Counted from the stretch's first letter, positions 1 through 9,849 are shown. The stretch: DNA of 42,600 nucleotides from Streptomyces sp. SM11 (GCF_002910905.1 NZ_NEUE01000142.1:1-42600), one strand, 5' to 3'. Made by a program: numbers and translations. Notes: generated by a model from the letters alone, not told the origin.

Positions 1-100
1 GGCGGCGGCCGGGAGCGGCGTGAGCGCGCACAGCGGCGCGGCGAGCACCGCCGTGAGGACGAGCAGCGCCCGGCGGAGGCGCGGGACGGGTGGCGACATG
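1..100 (-). CDS. Secreted protein, N-terminal fragment
   Basis: The reading frame starts at an ATG ending at 100 and runs off the left edge. Only 33 residues are visible: a short polar start, an Arg-rich stretch (RLRR), a hydrophobic core of Leu/Val/Ala and an Ala-rich end, which together form a Sec-type signal peptide. An AGAGGAG ribosome binding site lies about six bases upstream of the ATG. It follows the LPXTG protein gene by 40 bases on the same strand, so the two are probably cotranscribed. Nothing of the mature protein is visible, so no function can be assigned. Confidence 0.7.
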
Positions 101-140
101 GGCGGCTCCTCTGCCTTCCGGCGGCGATGCTGTGCTGGGC

Positions 141-863
141 TCAGCCTGCGGAGCGCTGCCCTCGCCGGGTCAGCCAGAGCACTCCGGCCGCCCCGGTCAG
201 CAGCACGGTGCCGCCGAGCGTGCCGAGCGCCGCCGCCGAGTCCAGCGGGCCGGTGCGGGGCAGTTCGCCGCCTCCCGAACTCCCGCCGGTGGAGCCGCCG
301 GTGGTGGTGCCGCCCGTGGAACCACCGCTGGTGGAACCGCCGTCCGATGAACCGCCCGCCCCCTGGACGTCGAGTTCGAGGGAGGGGCCGGGGCTGTTCT
401 TGGGCGTACACGTGGTCGTCGTGCCGAGGGCCTTGATGGTGAGGACCCCGGCGGTGAAGGTGACCTTGCCGCTCTTCTTCGGGGTGTACGTCCCCGACAA
501 GTCACCGATCTTGATGGGGGTGTTGGCCGGAATCGTCTCGGTGTTCGCCGGGCCGGACACCTGGACCTCGCCCGTCTCCGCGCCGCCCAGCTCGATCACG
601 GCGCTCGGGCTCATGGCCCCTTTGCCCAGTTCGACCGGGCTGGAGGAGACGCCTTTCTGGAAGGACATGGTGAGCTTGTAACCGGCGCCGCTCCTGACGC
701 CCTTGATATCGATGGGCGAGACCGCCCCCTTGGGCCCGATGGGCGTCACGCACTGGTAGTTGACGTCCACGACCTCGGCGCGCGCGGAGGGCGCACCCGC
801 CACCACGATCGAGCCTGCCAGCACAGCCGCCAGCGCGAGAGTTGTCCGCTTCTGGTTCGACAC
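141..863 (-). CDS. LPXTG-anchored cell-surface protein
   Basis: The product has 240 residues. A signal peptide (residues 1-29, ending SARAE) is followed by a beta-rich domain (about 30-165) with two cysteines likely to pair. Next comes a Ser/Gly/Thr-rich linker (about 170-200), then LPRTG, a hydrophobic segment and a basic tail ending RRGQR. The last three elements are the classical sortase signal, so the protein is expected to be covalently linked to peptidoglycan. The first domain has the feel of the actinobacterial surface domain DUF6801, but that is from memory only. The GTG start has AGGGGAA six bases upstream. It probably heads an operon with the secreted protein gene at 1-100. Its ligand or role is unknown. 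Confidence 0.85.
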   Translation of the reverse strand: MSNQKRTTLALAAVLAGSIVVAGAPSARAEVVDVNYQCVTPIGPKGAVSPIDIKGVRSGAGYKLTMSFQKGVSSSPVELGKGAMSPSAVIELGGAETGEVQVSGPANTETIPANTPIKIGDLSGTYTPKKSGKVTFTAGVLTIKALGTTTTCTPKNSPGPSLELDVQGAGGSSDGGSTSGGSTGGTTTGGSTGGSSGGGELPRTGPLDSAAALGTLGGTVLLTGAAGVLWLTRRGQRSAG

Positions 864-983
864 CTCGTGTTCCCCTCATGCCGGACGCCGCCGCGCGCCA
901 CGAACCGTACGGGCACACATTCCTGACGGCACATCAGATTTGGCGCTCAAGGTACGCCCGGGGCCTGATGGAGGGAAGACAAA

Positions 984-1006
984 GAGCGCGCCGATCCGGC
1001 GCGCTC
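984..1006 (-). terminator. Hairpin terminator after the anti-sigma gene
   Basis: A perfect 9-bp stem (GAGCGCGCC/GGCGCGCTC) with a 5-base loop is followed on the minus strand by TTTGTCTT. It lies about 100 bases beyond the stop codon of the anti-sigma kinase gene and before the LPXTG gene, so it probably ends the arsI-prsI transcript. Confidence 0.65.
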
Positions 1007-1109
1007 CATTCGGTGCGGGTGGGGGGGGTACGGACGAGAGGCACGGGTGAGGTGCGTGAGCAAGCGGGCACCTCTGGGAAGGGGCCGGCCATGATCGGCA
1101 AAACGCCCC

Positions 1110-1601
1110 CTAGGCGGGGGCTGCGAGCTCCGCCCAGACGGTCTTGCCCGGGGTGCCCGGCGTGCGCAGGACGCCCCAGTCGAGGCAGAGGCGCTGCACG
1201 ATGAACATGCCGTGCCCCCCGGGCCGGCCGGCGCGGTGCGGCGTACGGGGTGCGGGCTGTCCGGCTCCCCGGTCGACGACCTCCACCCGCAGCACCTTGG
1301 GGGTGCAGCCGATCCGGAGCTCCTCGGGGCCCTCCGCATGCAGACAGGCATTGGTCACCAGCTCGGAGACGACCAGCAGGACGTCCTCGGCGGCGGCCCG
1401 GCGGTCCGCGCTGGACGCCGGGAGCCAGCCCCAGTCGCGCAGCGCCTGCCGGGCGAAGTCACGGGCCGTCGGAACGATGCCGCCGGCCTGCCCGAGTGAG
1501 AGCGTGCGCCACTGCCGCTCGGCCGGGACGGGCGAGGCTGCGCCCGCTTCGTCCGGCTCGCGACCGAGGTCGCCCGGCGGATGCTGCCGGGTGGTGCTCA
1601 T
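1110..1601 (-). CDS. prsI: Anti-sigma factor, HATPase (RsbW/SpoIIAB type)
   Basis: The product has 163 residues and carries a GHKL ATPase fold. The N box is at E80-N84 (ELVTNA), the G1 box at D110-G113 (DRGAG), and the G2 box near 128-131 (GGHGMF), with a final T-V-W strand at about 154. Proteins of this class hold a sigma factor inactive and phosphorylate a STAS antagonist. The STAS gene lies upstream on the same strand and a SigB/F-type sigma gene is divergent from it, which is the complete partner-switching set. As I recall, S. coelicolor has the same arrangement with sigI, PrsI and ArsI, hence the symbol. The ATG start has AGGTG nine bases upstream. About 200 bases separate it from the STAS gene. 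Confidence 0.85.
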   Translation of the reverse strand: MSTTRQHPPGDLGREPDEAGAASPVPAERQWRTLSLGQAGGIVPTARDFARQALRDWGWLPASSADRRAAAEDVLLVVSELVTNACLHAEGPEELRIGCTPKVLRVEVVDRGAGQPAPRTPHRAGRPGGHGMFIVQRLCLDWGVLRTPGTPGKTVWAELAAPA

Positions 1602-1803
1602 CAGCGCTTCACCTCACCGATTCGCCATGTCGCCATGTCGCCGTTGAACAGATAGTGATCAGTTACCGAGTGTGCCGGAGCCCTCGCGGGGCACCGCCGG
1701 GGTGTCTCCTGCCCTGCCGTTTCGCAACAACACCCACTTGGGGCACACGATCGCGTGACACAGCCGACATCAGGGAAGTCCACGGTCGCACGCTCGCGCC
1801 GAG

Positions 1804-2172
1804 TCAGGTGGCCAGGGCCTCTTCGAGCGTGGCGTGGACGGTGAAGACCGCCTCCGCGCCGGTGATCTCGAACACCCTCGCCACGACCGGCAGCATTCCG
1901 GCCAGATGAACCCCTCCTCCGATCGCCTCCGCCTTGAGGCGGGCGCCGAGCAGCACGTTCAGCCCGGTGGAATCGCAGAAATCCAGGCGGGAGCAGTCGA
2001 CCACCAGGCGCGACCGCCCCTGCTCGACCGCACTCTCCAGGGGCTCGCGCAGCAGATCGGCGGTGTGGTGATCGAGCTCACCCACCGGCGTCACGACCTC
2101 GCTGCGCCCCTCGGTCCGGGCCTCGACCTGAAGCCGACCCCGGTTCGCACTGCCGACCGTCCCGCGGTCCAT
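1804..2172 (-). CDS. arsI: Anti-sigma factor antagonist (STAS domain)
   Basis: The product has 122 residues, almost entirely one STAS domain. The key helix start LDFCDSTGLNVL is present, and S68 in D-S-T is the expected phosphorylation site. When unphosphorylated, such proteins bind the anti-sigma kinase and free the sigma factor. The anti-sigma gene follows on the same strand and the sigma factor gene is divergent. The ATG is preceded by GAGGGA at a good distance. The symbol follows the S. coelicolor SigI locus from memory. Assignment as the cognate antagonist is an inference from position. Confidence 0.85.
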   Translation of the reverse strand: MDRGTVGSANRGRLQVEARTEGRSEVVTPVGELDHHTADLLREPLESAVEQGRSRLVVDCSRLDFCDSTGLNVLLGARLKAEAIGGGVHLAGMLPVVARVFEITGAEAVFTVHATLEEALAT

Positions 2173-2458
2173 GCCTGTCCCTCTTCGCCGTTCGTCACTG
2201 TGCGCGTCACTGCCTGTGCGGCTGTATGCGTAGCTGCCGCCGACGTGCGTAAAACAGTACGCGTTCCGTTCGCCACGCGGTAGTCGGAGACCTCAACAAA
2301 CCGGACATATAGCAGTAATTGGCGCTTGTCACCGCTGGCCAGAACCGGGTATGGGTAGAGGTACACCCGAAAACACGACCGGCTTTGGAGGCGCCGCTTC
2401 ACCGCAGGAACTCGTAGGGGCATCGGCAGCCATATGCCGAGAACGATGGAGGAGAACC
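2173..2458. promoter_or_regulatory. Divergent promoter region, arsI / sigma gene
   Basis: These 286 bases separate the STAS gene (minus) from the sigma gene (plus). They are unusually AT-rich for the window around 2250-2360. A GGGTAT at 2347-2352, with GTCA 15 bases before it, loosely resembles the promoters read by the SigB/F class in Streptomyces, which would mean autoregulation. The match is weak in the -35 part, so it is only a candidate. No other gene is visible here. Confidence 0.35.
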
Positions 2459-3421
2459 ATGTCACCCCGGCTCGACGAAGCGCGTACCCATAACGCGTCG
2501 TCGGCATGTCCTCAGGGACCGACCAATTCCGACTCCCCCGCCGCGAGCGCCGTTCCCGGCCCGCGCACCAGCACCACCAGCACCACCTCAGACTTCTCCG
2601 GCGCGGCCTGCGAGGGACTCGAAGGACTTCCCGAGATCCCGCCCTACGCCGAAGTGGGCGCTCTGGACGCCAGGGCCCTGTCGAAGACGCTCTTCGAGCG
2701 GCTGGAGTCCCTCGAAGAGGGCACCCACGAGTACAGCTACGTACGCAACACCCTCGTCGAGCTCAACCTCGCGCTCGTCAAGTTCGCCGCCTCGCGGTTC
2801 CGCTCCCGCAGCGAACCGATGGAGGACATCGTCCAGGTCGGCACCATCGGCCTGATCAAGGCGATCGACCGGTTCGAGCTGAGCCGCGGAGTGGAGTTCC
2901 CCACCTTCGCGATGCCGACGATCGTCGGTGAGATCAAGCGCTTCTTCCGTGACACCAGCTGGTCCGTGCGCGTGCCGCGCCGGCTCCAGGAGCTGCGGCT
3001 CGACCTGGCGAAGGCGGGCGACGAACTCTCCCAGCAGCTGGACCGCGCGCCCACCGTGACGGAGCTGTCCGAGCGGCTCGGCATCACGCCGGACGAGGTC
3101 GTCGAGGGCATGTCCGCGAGCAACGCGTACACCGCGAGCTCGCTGGACGCCAAGCCGGAGGAGGACGACCACGAGGGTGCCCTCGCGGACCGCATCGGCT
3201 ACGAGGACCACGGTCTCGAAGGCATCGAGTACGTCGAGTCGCTGAAGCCGCTGATCGCCGCGCTGCCCTCCCGGGACCGGATGATCCTCTCGCTCCGCTT
3301 CGTCAGCAACATGACGCAGTCGGAGATCGGCGAGGAGCTGAACATCTCGCAGATGCACGTGTCCCGGCTGCTCTCCCGGACGCTGACCAAGCTCCGTAAG
3401 GGGCTGACCCTGGAGGAATGA
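2459..3421 (+). CDS. sigI: RNA polymerase sigma factor, SigB/SigF/SigG subfamily
   Basis: The product has 320 residues. A Ser/Thr/Pro-rich N-terminal extension of about 60 residues precedes region 2 (about 98-170, with MEDIVQVGTIGLIKAIDRF and the promoter-melting stretch EFPTFAMPTIVGEIKRFFRD). Region 3 spans about 174-234, and region 4 about 264-316 with the helix-turn-helix TQSEIGEELNISQMHVSRLL. This is the stress and sporulation type of sigma factor regulated by partner switching, and its two regulators lie next to it on the other strand. The ATG at 2459 is chosen because GGAGGAG sits four bases before it; an upstream in-frame ATG at 2351 lacks such a site. The symbol is by locus similarity to S. 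coelicolor sigI. Confidence 0.9.
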   Translation: MSPRLDEARTHNASSACPQGPTNSDSPAASAVPGPRTSTTSTTSDFSGAACEGLEGLPEIPPYAEVGALDARALSKTLFERLESLEEGTHEYSYVRNTLVELNLALVKFAASRFRSRSEPMEDIVQVGTIGLIKAIDRFELSRGVEFPTFAMPTIVGEIKRFFRDTSWSVRVPRRLQELRLDLAKAGDELSQQLDRAPTVTELSERLGITPDEVVEGMSASNAYTASSLDAKPEEDDHEGALADRIGYEDHGLEGIEYVESLKPLIAALPSRDRMILSLRFVSNMTQSEIGEELNISQMHVSRLLSRTLTKLRKGLTLEE

Positions 3422-3474
3422 CCCTCCCCGGCCCGCCGCCCCGCCACGGGGCTCCACGGGCCGTCGAGCACCGC

Positions 3475-3512
3475 GGAAGGACCCGCCCCGGCGATCGGGA
3501 GCGGGTCCTTCC
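3475..3512 (+). terminator. Hairpin terminator after the sigma gene
   Basis: A perfect 12-bp stem (GGAAGGACCCGC pairing with GCGGGTCCTTCC) and a 14-base loop begin 54 bases past the sigma factor stop codon. There is no U tract, as is common for Streptomyces terminators. Confidence 0.65.
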
Positions 3513-3610
3513 GCGTGTGGAGGCGGTGCGCCGGGGCCGGATCGGCTACTCATCCACGCTGAGTACGTCACCGGAGGCGTCCGGTGACCGCCGGCTCATA
3601 GCGTTCGATC

Positions 3611-4312
3611 ATGAACGCGCCCCGGCCCCGACTCCGCCCCCGGCCCCACCCCTGGTACCGCACGGCCCCCCTTCGACGTCTCCTCCCTCGTCCACGTCTT
3701 CCCGGGTCCCGCGCCACCCGCGCGCTCTGCGCGGCGCTCGTGGCGGCGGCCACGGTCGCCGCACTCGCCTGGCTGTGGAACGGGTCGCCGTATCCGAACG
3801 CCGACCCCGACCGCATCGCCGTCCGGCTCAAGGTCCAGGCCCAACGCGCCTACGACGAGGCCGCGCTGCCCGGCAGACCCGAGGTGGGCCCGGCCCGGGT
3901 GGAGACGGGCACCTGCTACTACCGAGGGCTGCGGGGCCTGGGCCACATCGACAGCGGACGCCGGGACGTCAGGAGCTTCGGCCTCGACTGGCGGGTGACG
4001 GGGGTCCGGGAGGACGTGGCCCGGTCCGGCCTGCGCCGTATGCGCGCACGGCTGGAACGCGAGGGCTGGACCTTCGTCGAGACCCGCGTCAACAGGCCCG
4101 GCTTCCGCTTCCGGAACCCGGACAACGAGGACCTCGTGTACGCGCACTGGACCCGGGCGACGGGAACGTACGCCGTCAGCACCCACGCGGACTGCGGGAA
4201 GCTCCCCGACGGCTTCGACGAGTACGCGTGGCCGGAGGCCCGCTGGGCCCCGGCGCCGGTCCCCGGGCCGCCCGTCACACCACCCGCTCGCCGCTCCGCC
4301 ACACCGCGCTGA
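3611..4312 (+). CDS. Membrane-anchored protein of unknown function
   Basis: The product has 233 residues. Residues 1-35 are Arg/Pro-rich and cytoplasmic. One membrane segment lies at about 36-57 ([19 protein letters not shown]), and the rest (about 60-225) should be outside the cell. It contains two cysteines (TCYY near 100 and DCGK near 195) that could pair, and ends in a Pro-rich tail. I do not recognise the family. The start is uncertain because no good ribosome binding site precedes the ATG. Its 3' end overlaps the end of hutI on the other strand by 38 bases, so the two are convergent. Confidence 0.65.
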   Translation: MNAPRPRLRPRPHPWYRTAPLRRLLPRPRLPGSRATRALCAALVAAATVAALAWLWNGSPYPNADPDRIAVRLKVQAQRAYDEAALPGRPEVGPARVETGTCYYRGLRGLGHIDSGRRDVRSFGLDWRVTGVREDVARSGLRRMRARLEREGWTFVETRVNRPGFRFRNPDNEDLVYAHWTRATGTYAVSTHADCGKLPDGFDEYAWPEARWAPAPVPGPPVTPPARRSATPR

Positions 4313-5447
4313 CCAGTGGGACGCCCGGGCGGTAGGCGAGGTGGACGTGGCTCGGGGCGTCGAGGAGGACCAGGTCGGCGCGGGCGCCGGGGGTGATCCG
4401 GCCGATGTCCGTGCGGCGCAGGGCGGCGGCCCCGCCCGCGGTGGCCGACCAGATCGCCTCGTCCGGGGTCATCCCCATGTCGCGCACGGCCAGCGCGATG
4501 CAGAACGGCACCGACGAGGTGAACGACGAGCCGGGGTTGCAGTCCGTGGAGAGTGCGACGGTGGCCCCCGCGTCGAGGAGCCGGCGCGCGTCGGGCCAGG
4601 TGGCGCGGGTGGAGAACTCCGCGCCCGGGAGCAGGGTCGCCACCGTGCTGCCCTGGCCGAGCGCGTCGACGTCCGCGTCGGTGAGGTGGGTGCAGTGGTC
4701 GGCCGATGCGGCGTCGAGCTCGACGGCGAGCTGGACACCGGGGCCGTACGTCAGCTGGTTGGCGTGGATGCGGGGGTGCAGCCCCTTGGCACGGCCCGCC
4801 GTGAGGATGGCGCGGGCCTGGTCGCCGTCGAAGGCGCCCTGCTCGCAGAACACGTCGATCCAGCGGGCGTGCGGGGCGCAGGCCTCCAGCATCGGGCCGG
4901 TGACCAGGTCGACGTACCCGGCGGGGTCGTCGGCGTAGTCGGGGGACACGATGTGGGCGCCGAGGTAGGTGACCTCGTCGGTGTGGCGGGCCGCGATCCG
5001 CAGGGCGCGGGCCTCGTCCTCGACGGTGAGGCCGTAGCCGGACTTGGTCTCGAAGGTGGTGGTGCCCTGGCGCAGGGCCTCGGCGAGGTAGCGCGCGACG
5101 TTGGCGGAGAGCTCCTCGTCGGAAGCGGCCCGGGTGGCGGCGACAGTGGTGCGGATGCCGCCCGCGCGGTAGGGCTGCCCGGACATCCGGGCGTTGAACT
5201 CCTGGGTGCGGTCGCCCGCGAAGACCAGGTGGGAGTGGGAGTCGACGAAGCCCGGGATCACCGCGCGGCCGGCCGCGTCGAGGACGTTGTCAGTGGCGGG
5301 TGCTTTGCTGGATTCACCGGTCCAGACGATGCGGTCGCCGTCGATGACGACGGCCGCGTCCTGGATCAGGCCCAGGGGGGTCCCGTTGCCGAGGGAGGGG
5401 TCATTGGTGACCAGGCTGGCGACGTGGGTGACGGCGGTGGTCGTCAT
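4275..5447 (-). CDS. hutI: Imidazolonepropionase
   Basis: The product has 390 residues, normal for the family. It hydrolyses 4-imidazolone-5-propionate to N-formimino-L-glutamate, the third step of histidine breakdown. Amidohydrolase-fold metal ligands are visible: H71 and H73 ([14 protein letters not shown]), a His in RIHANQL, another in ADHCTHL, and the Asp in STDCNPGSS. The ATG is taken at 5447, where AAGGAGA lies upstream and the homology begins; the frame is open further upstream, but that stretch is low-complexity Pro/Arg. It is the last gene of the hutU - M20 - hutF - hutI set, 85 bases after hutF. Confidence 0.95.
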   Translation of the reverse strand: MTTTAVTHVASLVTNDPSLGNGTPLGLIQDAAVVIDGDRIVWTGESSKAPATDNVLDAAGRAVIPGFVDSHSHLVFAGDRTQEFNARMSGQPYRAGGIRTTVAATRAASDEELSANVARYLAEALRQGTTTFETKSGYGLTVEDEARALRIAARHTDEVTYLGAHIVSPDYADDPAGYVDLVTGPMLEACAPHARWIDVFCEQGAFDGDQARAILTAGRAKGLHPRIHANQLTYGPGVQLAVELDAASADHCTHLTDADVDALGQGSTVATLLPGAEFSTRATWPDARRLLDAGATVALSTDCNPGSSFTSSVPFCIALAVRDMGMTPDEAIWSATAGGAAALRRTDIGRITPGARADLVLLDAPSHVHLAYRPGVPLVSAVWRSGERVV

Positions 5448-5532
5448 CTGGAGAGTGTTCTCCTTGCGTTCCGGGGGGGGTGCGGGGGGTGCGGGGTTCT
5501 TGCGCGTTCCGGGGGGCCGGGCGGGTCCGCGG

Positions 5533-6900
5533 TCAGCTGTGCAGGGCGGCCACGGCCTCGGCCAGCGCTCGGGGCACGTCCTCGATCTGTGTGTGACGGC
5601 CGTCCCGGACGATGTGCCGGCCCGCCACGACCGTGTGCCGCACATCAGCTGCGGAGGCGGCGAATACGGCGGTCTCCGCCGCCAGTCGGGGCACCGGCCC
5701 TGCCGTTCTGACGGAGTCCAGGGCGACGGTCATCAGGTCTGCGGGGGCGCCCGGTTCCAGCATGCCCGCGTCGGGGCGGCCGAGTGCGGCGTGCCCGTCG
5801 GCGGAGGCGGCCCGGAGCAGGGCGGCGGCCGTCCAGTGACCCCGGATGTGCGTGCGCAGCCGCTCGTTGAGCTCCATCGCGCGCGCCTCTTCGAAGAGGT
5901 CGATCACGGCGTGGCTGTCGCTGCCCAGCGAGAGCGGCGAGCCCGCCTTCTGGAGGGCGGCGGCGGGGCCGATGCCGTCGGCGAGGTCGCGTTCGGTGGT
6001 GGGGCACATGCAGGTGCCGGTGGCCGAGGAGCCCAGCAGTCCGATGTCCGCCTCGGTCAGGTGGGTGTTGTGGATGCCGGTGGTGCGCGGGCCGAGGACC
6101 CCGTGGTCGGCCAGCAGCCGGGTGGGGGTGCGGCCGTGGGCTGCCTGGCAGGCGTCGTTCTCCGCCGTCTGCTCGGAGAGGTGGACGTGCAGCGGGGCCT
6201 CGCGCTCTTCGGCCCACTGCGCGACGGTGGCCAGCTGTCCGGCGGGTACCGCCCGGACGGAGTGGACGGCCGCGCCGATCAGAGTGTGGTCGTCGCCCTT
6301 GAGGAGCGAGGCACGCTCCGCCCAGGCCTCGGCGGTGGTATCGGAGAAGCGCAGCTGGTGCCGGTTGGGCTTCTCGCCGAATCCGGCGGCGAGATAGGCG
6401 GTGTCCAGCAGGGTGATCCGGATCCCGGCCTCGGCGGCGGCCGCGATCAGCGCCTCGCCCATGGCGTTCGGGTTGGCGTAGGGGGTGCCGCCGGGGGCGT
6501 GGTGCAGATAGTGGAATTCGCCGACGGCTGTGATGCCTGCCAGGGCCATTTCGGCGTACGTGGCGCGGGCCAGGTCGAAGTAGGTGTCCGGGGTGAGCCG
6601 GGAGGCCGTGCGGTACATCAGCTCGCGCCAGGTCCAGAAGGTGCCCGAGCCGACCTGGACGGTAGCGCGCAGGGCTCGGTGGAAGGCGTGGGAGTGGGTG
6701 TTGGCGAGGCCGGGGAGGGTCAGGCCGCGCAGCGCGGTCGCGCCGGGCGGCGGTGCCTCGACCCCGGTCCTGATCCCGGCGATGCGGCCGCCCGCGACGT
6801 CCAGGGTGACGCCCGGCTCGACGTGGGTGCCGAGCCAGGCGTGGTCCATCCAGTACGTCGCGGTGACGGGCGCGCCCGTCGTCCGGTGTGTCAGCTGCAC
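5533..6900 (-). CDS. hutF: Formimidoylglutamate deiminase
   Basis: The product has 455 residues. It belongs to the amidohydrolase superfamily and is expected to convert N-formimino-glutamate to N-formyl-glutamate plus ammonia. Metal and catalytic motifs are [12 protein letters not shown] (H69, H71), [20 protein letters not shown] and [16 protein letters not shown]; the last two match the HutF subgroup rather than chlorohydrolases. The start overlaps the end of the upstream M20 gene by 10 bases, so translation is probably coupled. Its presence means this organism uses the five-step route through formylglutamate, yet no hutG-type deformylase gene is visible in the window. Confidence 0.92.
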   Translation of the reverse strand: MQLTHRTTGAPVTATYWMDHAWLGTHVEPGVTLDVAGGRIAGIRTGVEAPPPGATALRGLTLPGLANTHSHAFHRALRATVQVGSGTFWTWRELMYRTASRLTPDTYFDLARATYAEMALAGITAVGEFHYLHHAPGGTPYANPNAMGEALIAAAAEAGIRITLLDTAYLAAGFGEKPNRHQLRFSDTTAEAWAERASLLKGDDHTLIGAAVHSVRAVPAGQLATVAQWAEEREAPLHVHLSEQTAENDACQAAHGRTPTRLLADHGVLGPRTTGIHNTHLTEADIGLLGSSATGTCMCPTTERDLADGIGPAAALQKAGSPLSLGSDSHAVIDLFEEARAMELNERLRTHIRGHWTAAALLRAASADGHAALGRPDAGMLEPGAPADLMTVALDSVRTAGPVPRLAAETAVFAASAADVRHTVVAGRHIVRDGRHTQIEDVPRALAEAVAALHS

Positions 6901-8171
6901 GCGAGACCTTCCAGTACGTCGGCGAGTGCCTCCACCCCGGCCGTGCAGTCGTCCTCGGCGGCGTGCTCGGCGGGTGAGTGCGAGATGCCGGTGGGGTTGC
7001 GTACGAAGAGCATGGCGGTGGGCACCGAGGCGGACAAAATACCCGCATCGTGGCCCGCGCCGGTGCCGAGGACGGGCACGGGCCGCCCCGTGTCGCCGGT
7101 CCCCTCCAGGATCCTGCCGAGCTCGTCGCGCAGGGCGTGCTCGAACTCGACGACGGGCGTGAACGATTCGCGTACGACGTCGAGGTCGATCCCGGCCCGC
7201 TCGGCGTACTCGCGGGCGGCACGCTCGATGCCGGTGACGACGGCGTCCAGGGTGGCCTGGTCGGCGGCGCGGGAGTCGAGCCAGCCGCGTACGAGGGAGG
7301 GGATGGCGTTGACCCCGTTGGGCTCGACCGCGATCTTGCCAAAGGTGGCGAACGCGCCGGTCAGTTCGGCCTCGCGGCGGGCGGCGAGGACGGTCTCGGC
7401 GTACGTGAGCATCGGGTCGCGGCGGTCGGCGAGGCGGGTGGTGCCCGCGTGGTTGGCCTCGCCCCGGAAGTCGAACCGCCAGCGGCCGTGCGGCCAGATG
7501 GCGGAGGCGATGCCGACGGGGTCGCCGGTCAGGTCGAGGGCGCGGCCCTGCTCGACGTGGAGTTCGACGAACGCGCCGATCCGGGCGAGCCGTTCCGGGT
7601 CGGGGCCGATGGTCCCGGGGTCGTGTCCGGCCTTCTCCATGGCGGCGGGCAGCGTGATGCCGTCCGCGTCGCGCAGCCGGTGGGCGTCGGCGACGGCGAG
7701 CTGTCCGGCGGCGAGCCGGGACCCGACGCAGGCGAGGCCGAAGCGCGCACCCTCCTCGTCGCCGAAGTTGGTGATCGCCAGGGGCCGGGTGAACTCCACT
7801 CCCCTGCGGTGGAGTTCATCGAGGGCCGCGAAGGAGGAGACCACACCGAGCGGGCCGTCGAAGGCGCCGCCGTCCGGGACGGAGTCCAGGTGCGAGCCGG
7901 TGACGACGGCGTTCCCGGCCAGGGGGTCGCCGAGCCAGGCCCACTGGTTGCCGTTGCGGTCGGTCTCGTGGGTGAGGCCGCGGGCCTCGGCCTGCGTACG
8001 GAACCAGGCCCGGCAGTCGAGATCCGCCGCCGACCAGGCGTAACGCCGGTAGCCACCGCTGTCGGGGTGGAGTCCGACCGGGGCCAGCTCCCGCCACATC
8101 GAGAGGAAGGAGTCACCCGCACGCCACTGCTCCCGGGCACCGGAAGAGGTGGTGGACGCACCCGTGGGCAT
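6891..8171 (-). CDS. M20 family amidohydrolase (allantoate/carbamoyl-type)
   Basis: The product has 426 residues. Zinc ligands of the M20/allantoate amidohydrolase group are visible: H94 and D96 (TGSHLDSVPDGG), D105 (GAFDG), E139-E140 (GDEEGARF), a His in ELHVEQG, and the C-terminal ISHSPAEH. Genes like this are usually annotated allantoate amidohydrolase. Its place between hutU and hutF, with a one-base overlap with hutU (TGATG) and a 10-base overlap with hutF, argues that it works in histidine breakdown. The missing step in this operon is N-formylglutamate hydrolysis, which this enzyme could do; that is inference. The ATG at 8171 is fixed by the overlap. Confidence 0.88.
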   Translation of the reverse strand: MPTGASTTSSGAREQWRAGDSFLSMWRELAPVGLHPDSGGYRRYAWSAADLDCRAWFRTQAEARGLTHETDRNGNQWAWLGDPLAGNAVVTGSHLDSVPDGGAFDGPLGVVSSFAALDELHRRGVEFTRPLAITNFGDEEGARFGLACVGSRLAAGQLAVADAHRLRDADGITLPAAMEKAGHDPGTIGPDPERLARIGAFVELHVEQGRALDLTGDPVGIASAIWPHGRWRFDFRGEANHAGTTRLADRRDPMLTYAETVLAARREAELTGAFATFGKIAVEPNGVNAIPSLVRGWLDSRAADQATLDAVVTGIERAAREYAERAGIDLDVVRESFTPVVEFEHALRDELGRILEGTGDTGRPVPVLGTGAGHDAGILSASVPTAMLFVRNPTGISHSPAEHAAEDDCTAGVEALADVLEGLACS

Positions 8172-9829
8172 CAGTTGCCCTCCGTCATGGGGACGCGTAC
8201 GCCCTGGTCGGCGGCGACGTTCTCGGCGATGTCGTATCCGGCGTCCACATGGCGGATGACGCCCATGCCCGGGTCGTTCGTCAGCACGCGGCGGATCTTC
8301 TCGCCCGCGAGCTTCGTGCCGTCCGCGACGGAGACCTGGCCCGCGTGGATGGAGCGGCCCATACCGACGCCGCCGCCGTGATGGAGGGAGACCCAGGAGG
8401 CACCGGAGGCGACGTTGACCATGGCGTTCAGGAGCGGCCAGTCGGCGATGGCGTCGGAGCCGTCGAGCATGGCCTCGGTCTCGCGGTACGGGGAGGCGAC
8501 CGAGCCGCAGTCCAGGTGGTCGCGGCCGATGGCCAGCGGGGCGGCCAGTTCACCGCTCGCGACCATGTCGTTGAAGCGCTCGCCGGCCTTGTCGCGCTCG
8601 CCGTAGCCGAGCCAGCAGATGCGGGCGGGCAGGCCCTGGAAGTGGACGCGCTCGCCGGCCATCTTGATCCAGCGGTGCAGCGACTCGTTCTCCGGGAAGA
8701 GCTCCAGCATCGCCTTGTCGGTCTTGTGGATGTCGGATGCCTCGCCGGACAGCGCGGCCCAGCGGAAGGGGCCCTTGCCCTCGCAGAAGAGGGGGCGGAT
8801 GTAGGCGGGGACGAAGCCGGGGAAGTCGAAGGCGCGGTCGTAGCCGGCGAGCTGGGCCTCGCCGCGGATGGAGTTGCCGTAGTCGAAGACCTCGGCCCCG
8901 GCGTCCATGAAGCCGACCATGGCCTCGACGTGGCGGGCCATGGACTCGCGGGCGCGCAGGGTGAAGTCGGCGGGCTTCTCGGCGGCGAGATCCGCCATGT
9001 CGTCGAAGTCGACGCCGAGCGGCAGATAGGCCAGCGGGTCGTGGGCGCTGGTCTGGTCGGTGACGATGTCGATCGGCGCACTCTCGGCGAGCATCCGGGG
9101 CAGCAGCTCGGCGGCGTTGCCGAGGAGGCCGATGGAGAGCGGGCGGCGGGCGTCGCGGGTCTCGACGGCGAGCTGGAGGGCGTGCTCCAGGTTGTCGGCC
9201 TTCACGTCCAGGAAACGGTGCTCGATCCGGCGCTCGATGGCGCGCGGGTCGCAGTCGATGCAGATCGCGACGCCGTCGTTCATGGTGACGGCGAGCGGCT
9301 GGGCGCCGCCCATGCCGCCGAGCCCGGCGGTCAGGGTGATCGTCCCGGCCAGCGTCCCGCCGAACTTCTTCGCGGCAACGGCGGCGAAGGTCTCGTAGGT
9401 GCCCTGGAGGATGCCCTGGGTGCCGATGTAGATCCAGGACCCGGCGGTCATCTGGCCGTACATGGTGAGTCCGAGCGCCTCCAGGCGGCGGAACTCCTCC
9501 CAGTTGGCCCAGTCGCCGACCAGGTTGGAGTTGGCGATGAGCACGCGCGGCGCCCACTCGTGCGTCTGCATGACGCCGACCGGCCGGCCGGACTGGACGA
9601 GCATCGTCTCGTCCTGCTTGAGCGTCTCCAGGGTGCGGACCATCGCGTCGAACGAGCGCCAGTCGCGGGCCGCCTTCCCGGTGCCGCCGTAGACGACGAG
9701 CTTGTCGGGGTGCTCGGCGACCTCGGGGTCGAGGTTGTTCTGCAGCATCCGCAGGGCGGCTTCCTGCTGCCATCCCAGGGCGGTCAGTGCGCTGCCGCGC
9801 GGTGCCCGTACGGGGCGGGGTCCTGACAT
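8171..9829 (-). CDS. hutU: Urocanate hydratase
   Basis: The product has 552 residues, typical of urocanase. It adds water to urocanate to give 4-imidazolone-5-propionate, using bound NAD+. Recognisable blocks are [17 protein letters not shown] near the N-terminus, [14 protein letters not shown] (NAD site), the Cys-containing [16 protein letters not shown], and [22 protein letters not shown] near the end. The ATG at 9829 follows GAGGAGG. It heads the operon that continues with the M20 enzyme, hutF and hutI. Histidine ammonia-lyase (hutH) is not in the window. Confidence 0.96.
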   Translation of the reverse strand: MSGPRPVRAPRGSALTALGWQQEAALRMLQNNLDPEVAEHPDKLVVYGGTGKAARDWRSFDAMVRTLETLKQDETMLVQSGRPVGVMQTHEWAPRVLIANSNLVGDWANWEEFRRLEALGLTMYGQMTAGSWIYIGTQGILQGTYETFAAVAAKKFGGTLAGTITLTAGLGGMGGAQPLAVTMNDGVAICIDCDPRAIERRIEHRFLDVKADNLEHALQLAVETRDARRPLSIGLLGNAAELLPRMLAESAPIDIVTDQTSAHDPLAYLPLGVDFDDMADLAAEKPADFTLRARESMARHVEAMVGFMDAGAEVFDYGNSIRGEAQLAGYDRAFDFPGFVPAYIRPLFCEGKGPFRWAALSGEASDIHKTDKAMLELFPENESLHRWIKMAGERVHFQGLPARICWLGYGERDKAGERFNDMVASGELAAPLAIGRDHLDCGSVASPYRETEAMLDGSDAIADWPLLNAMVNVASGASWVSLHHGGGVGMGRSIHAGQVSVADGTKLAGEKIRRVLTNDPGMGVIRHVDAGYDIAENVAADQGVRVPMTEGN

Positions 9830-9849
9830 GGCGGTGCCTCCTCGCGACG

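Noticed and set aside
5194..8043. A 949-codon open frame on the plus strand
   Set aside because: It is antisense to hutI, hutF and the M20 gene, has no ribosome binding site, and its composition is the mirror of the real genes. High GC keeps such frames open.
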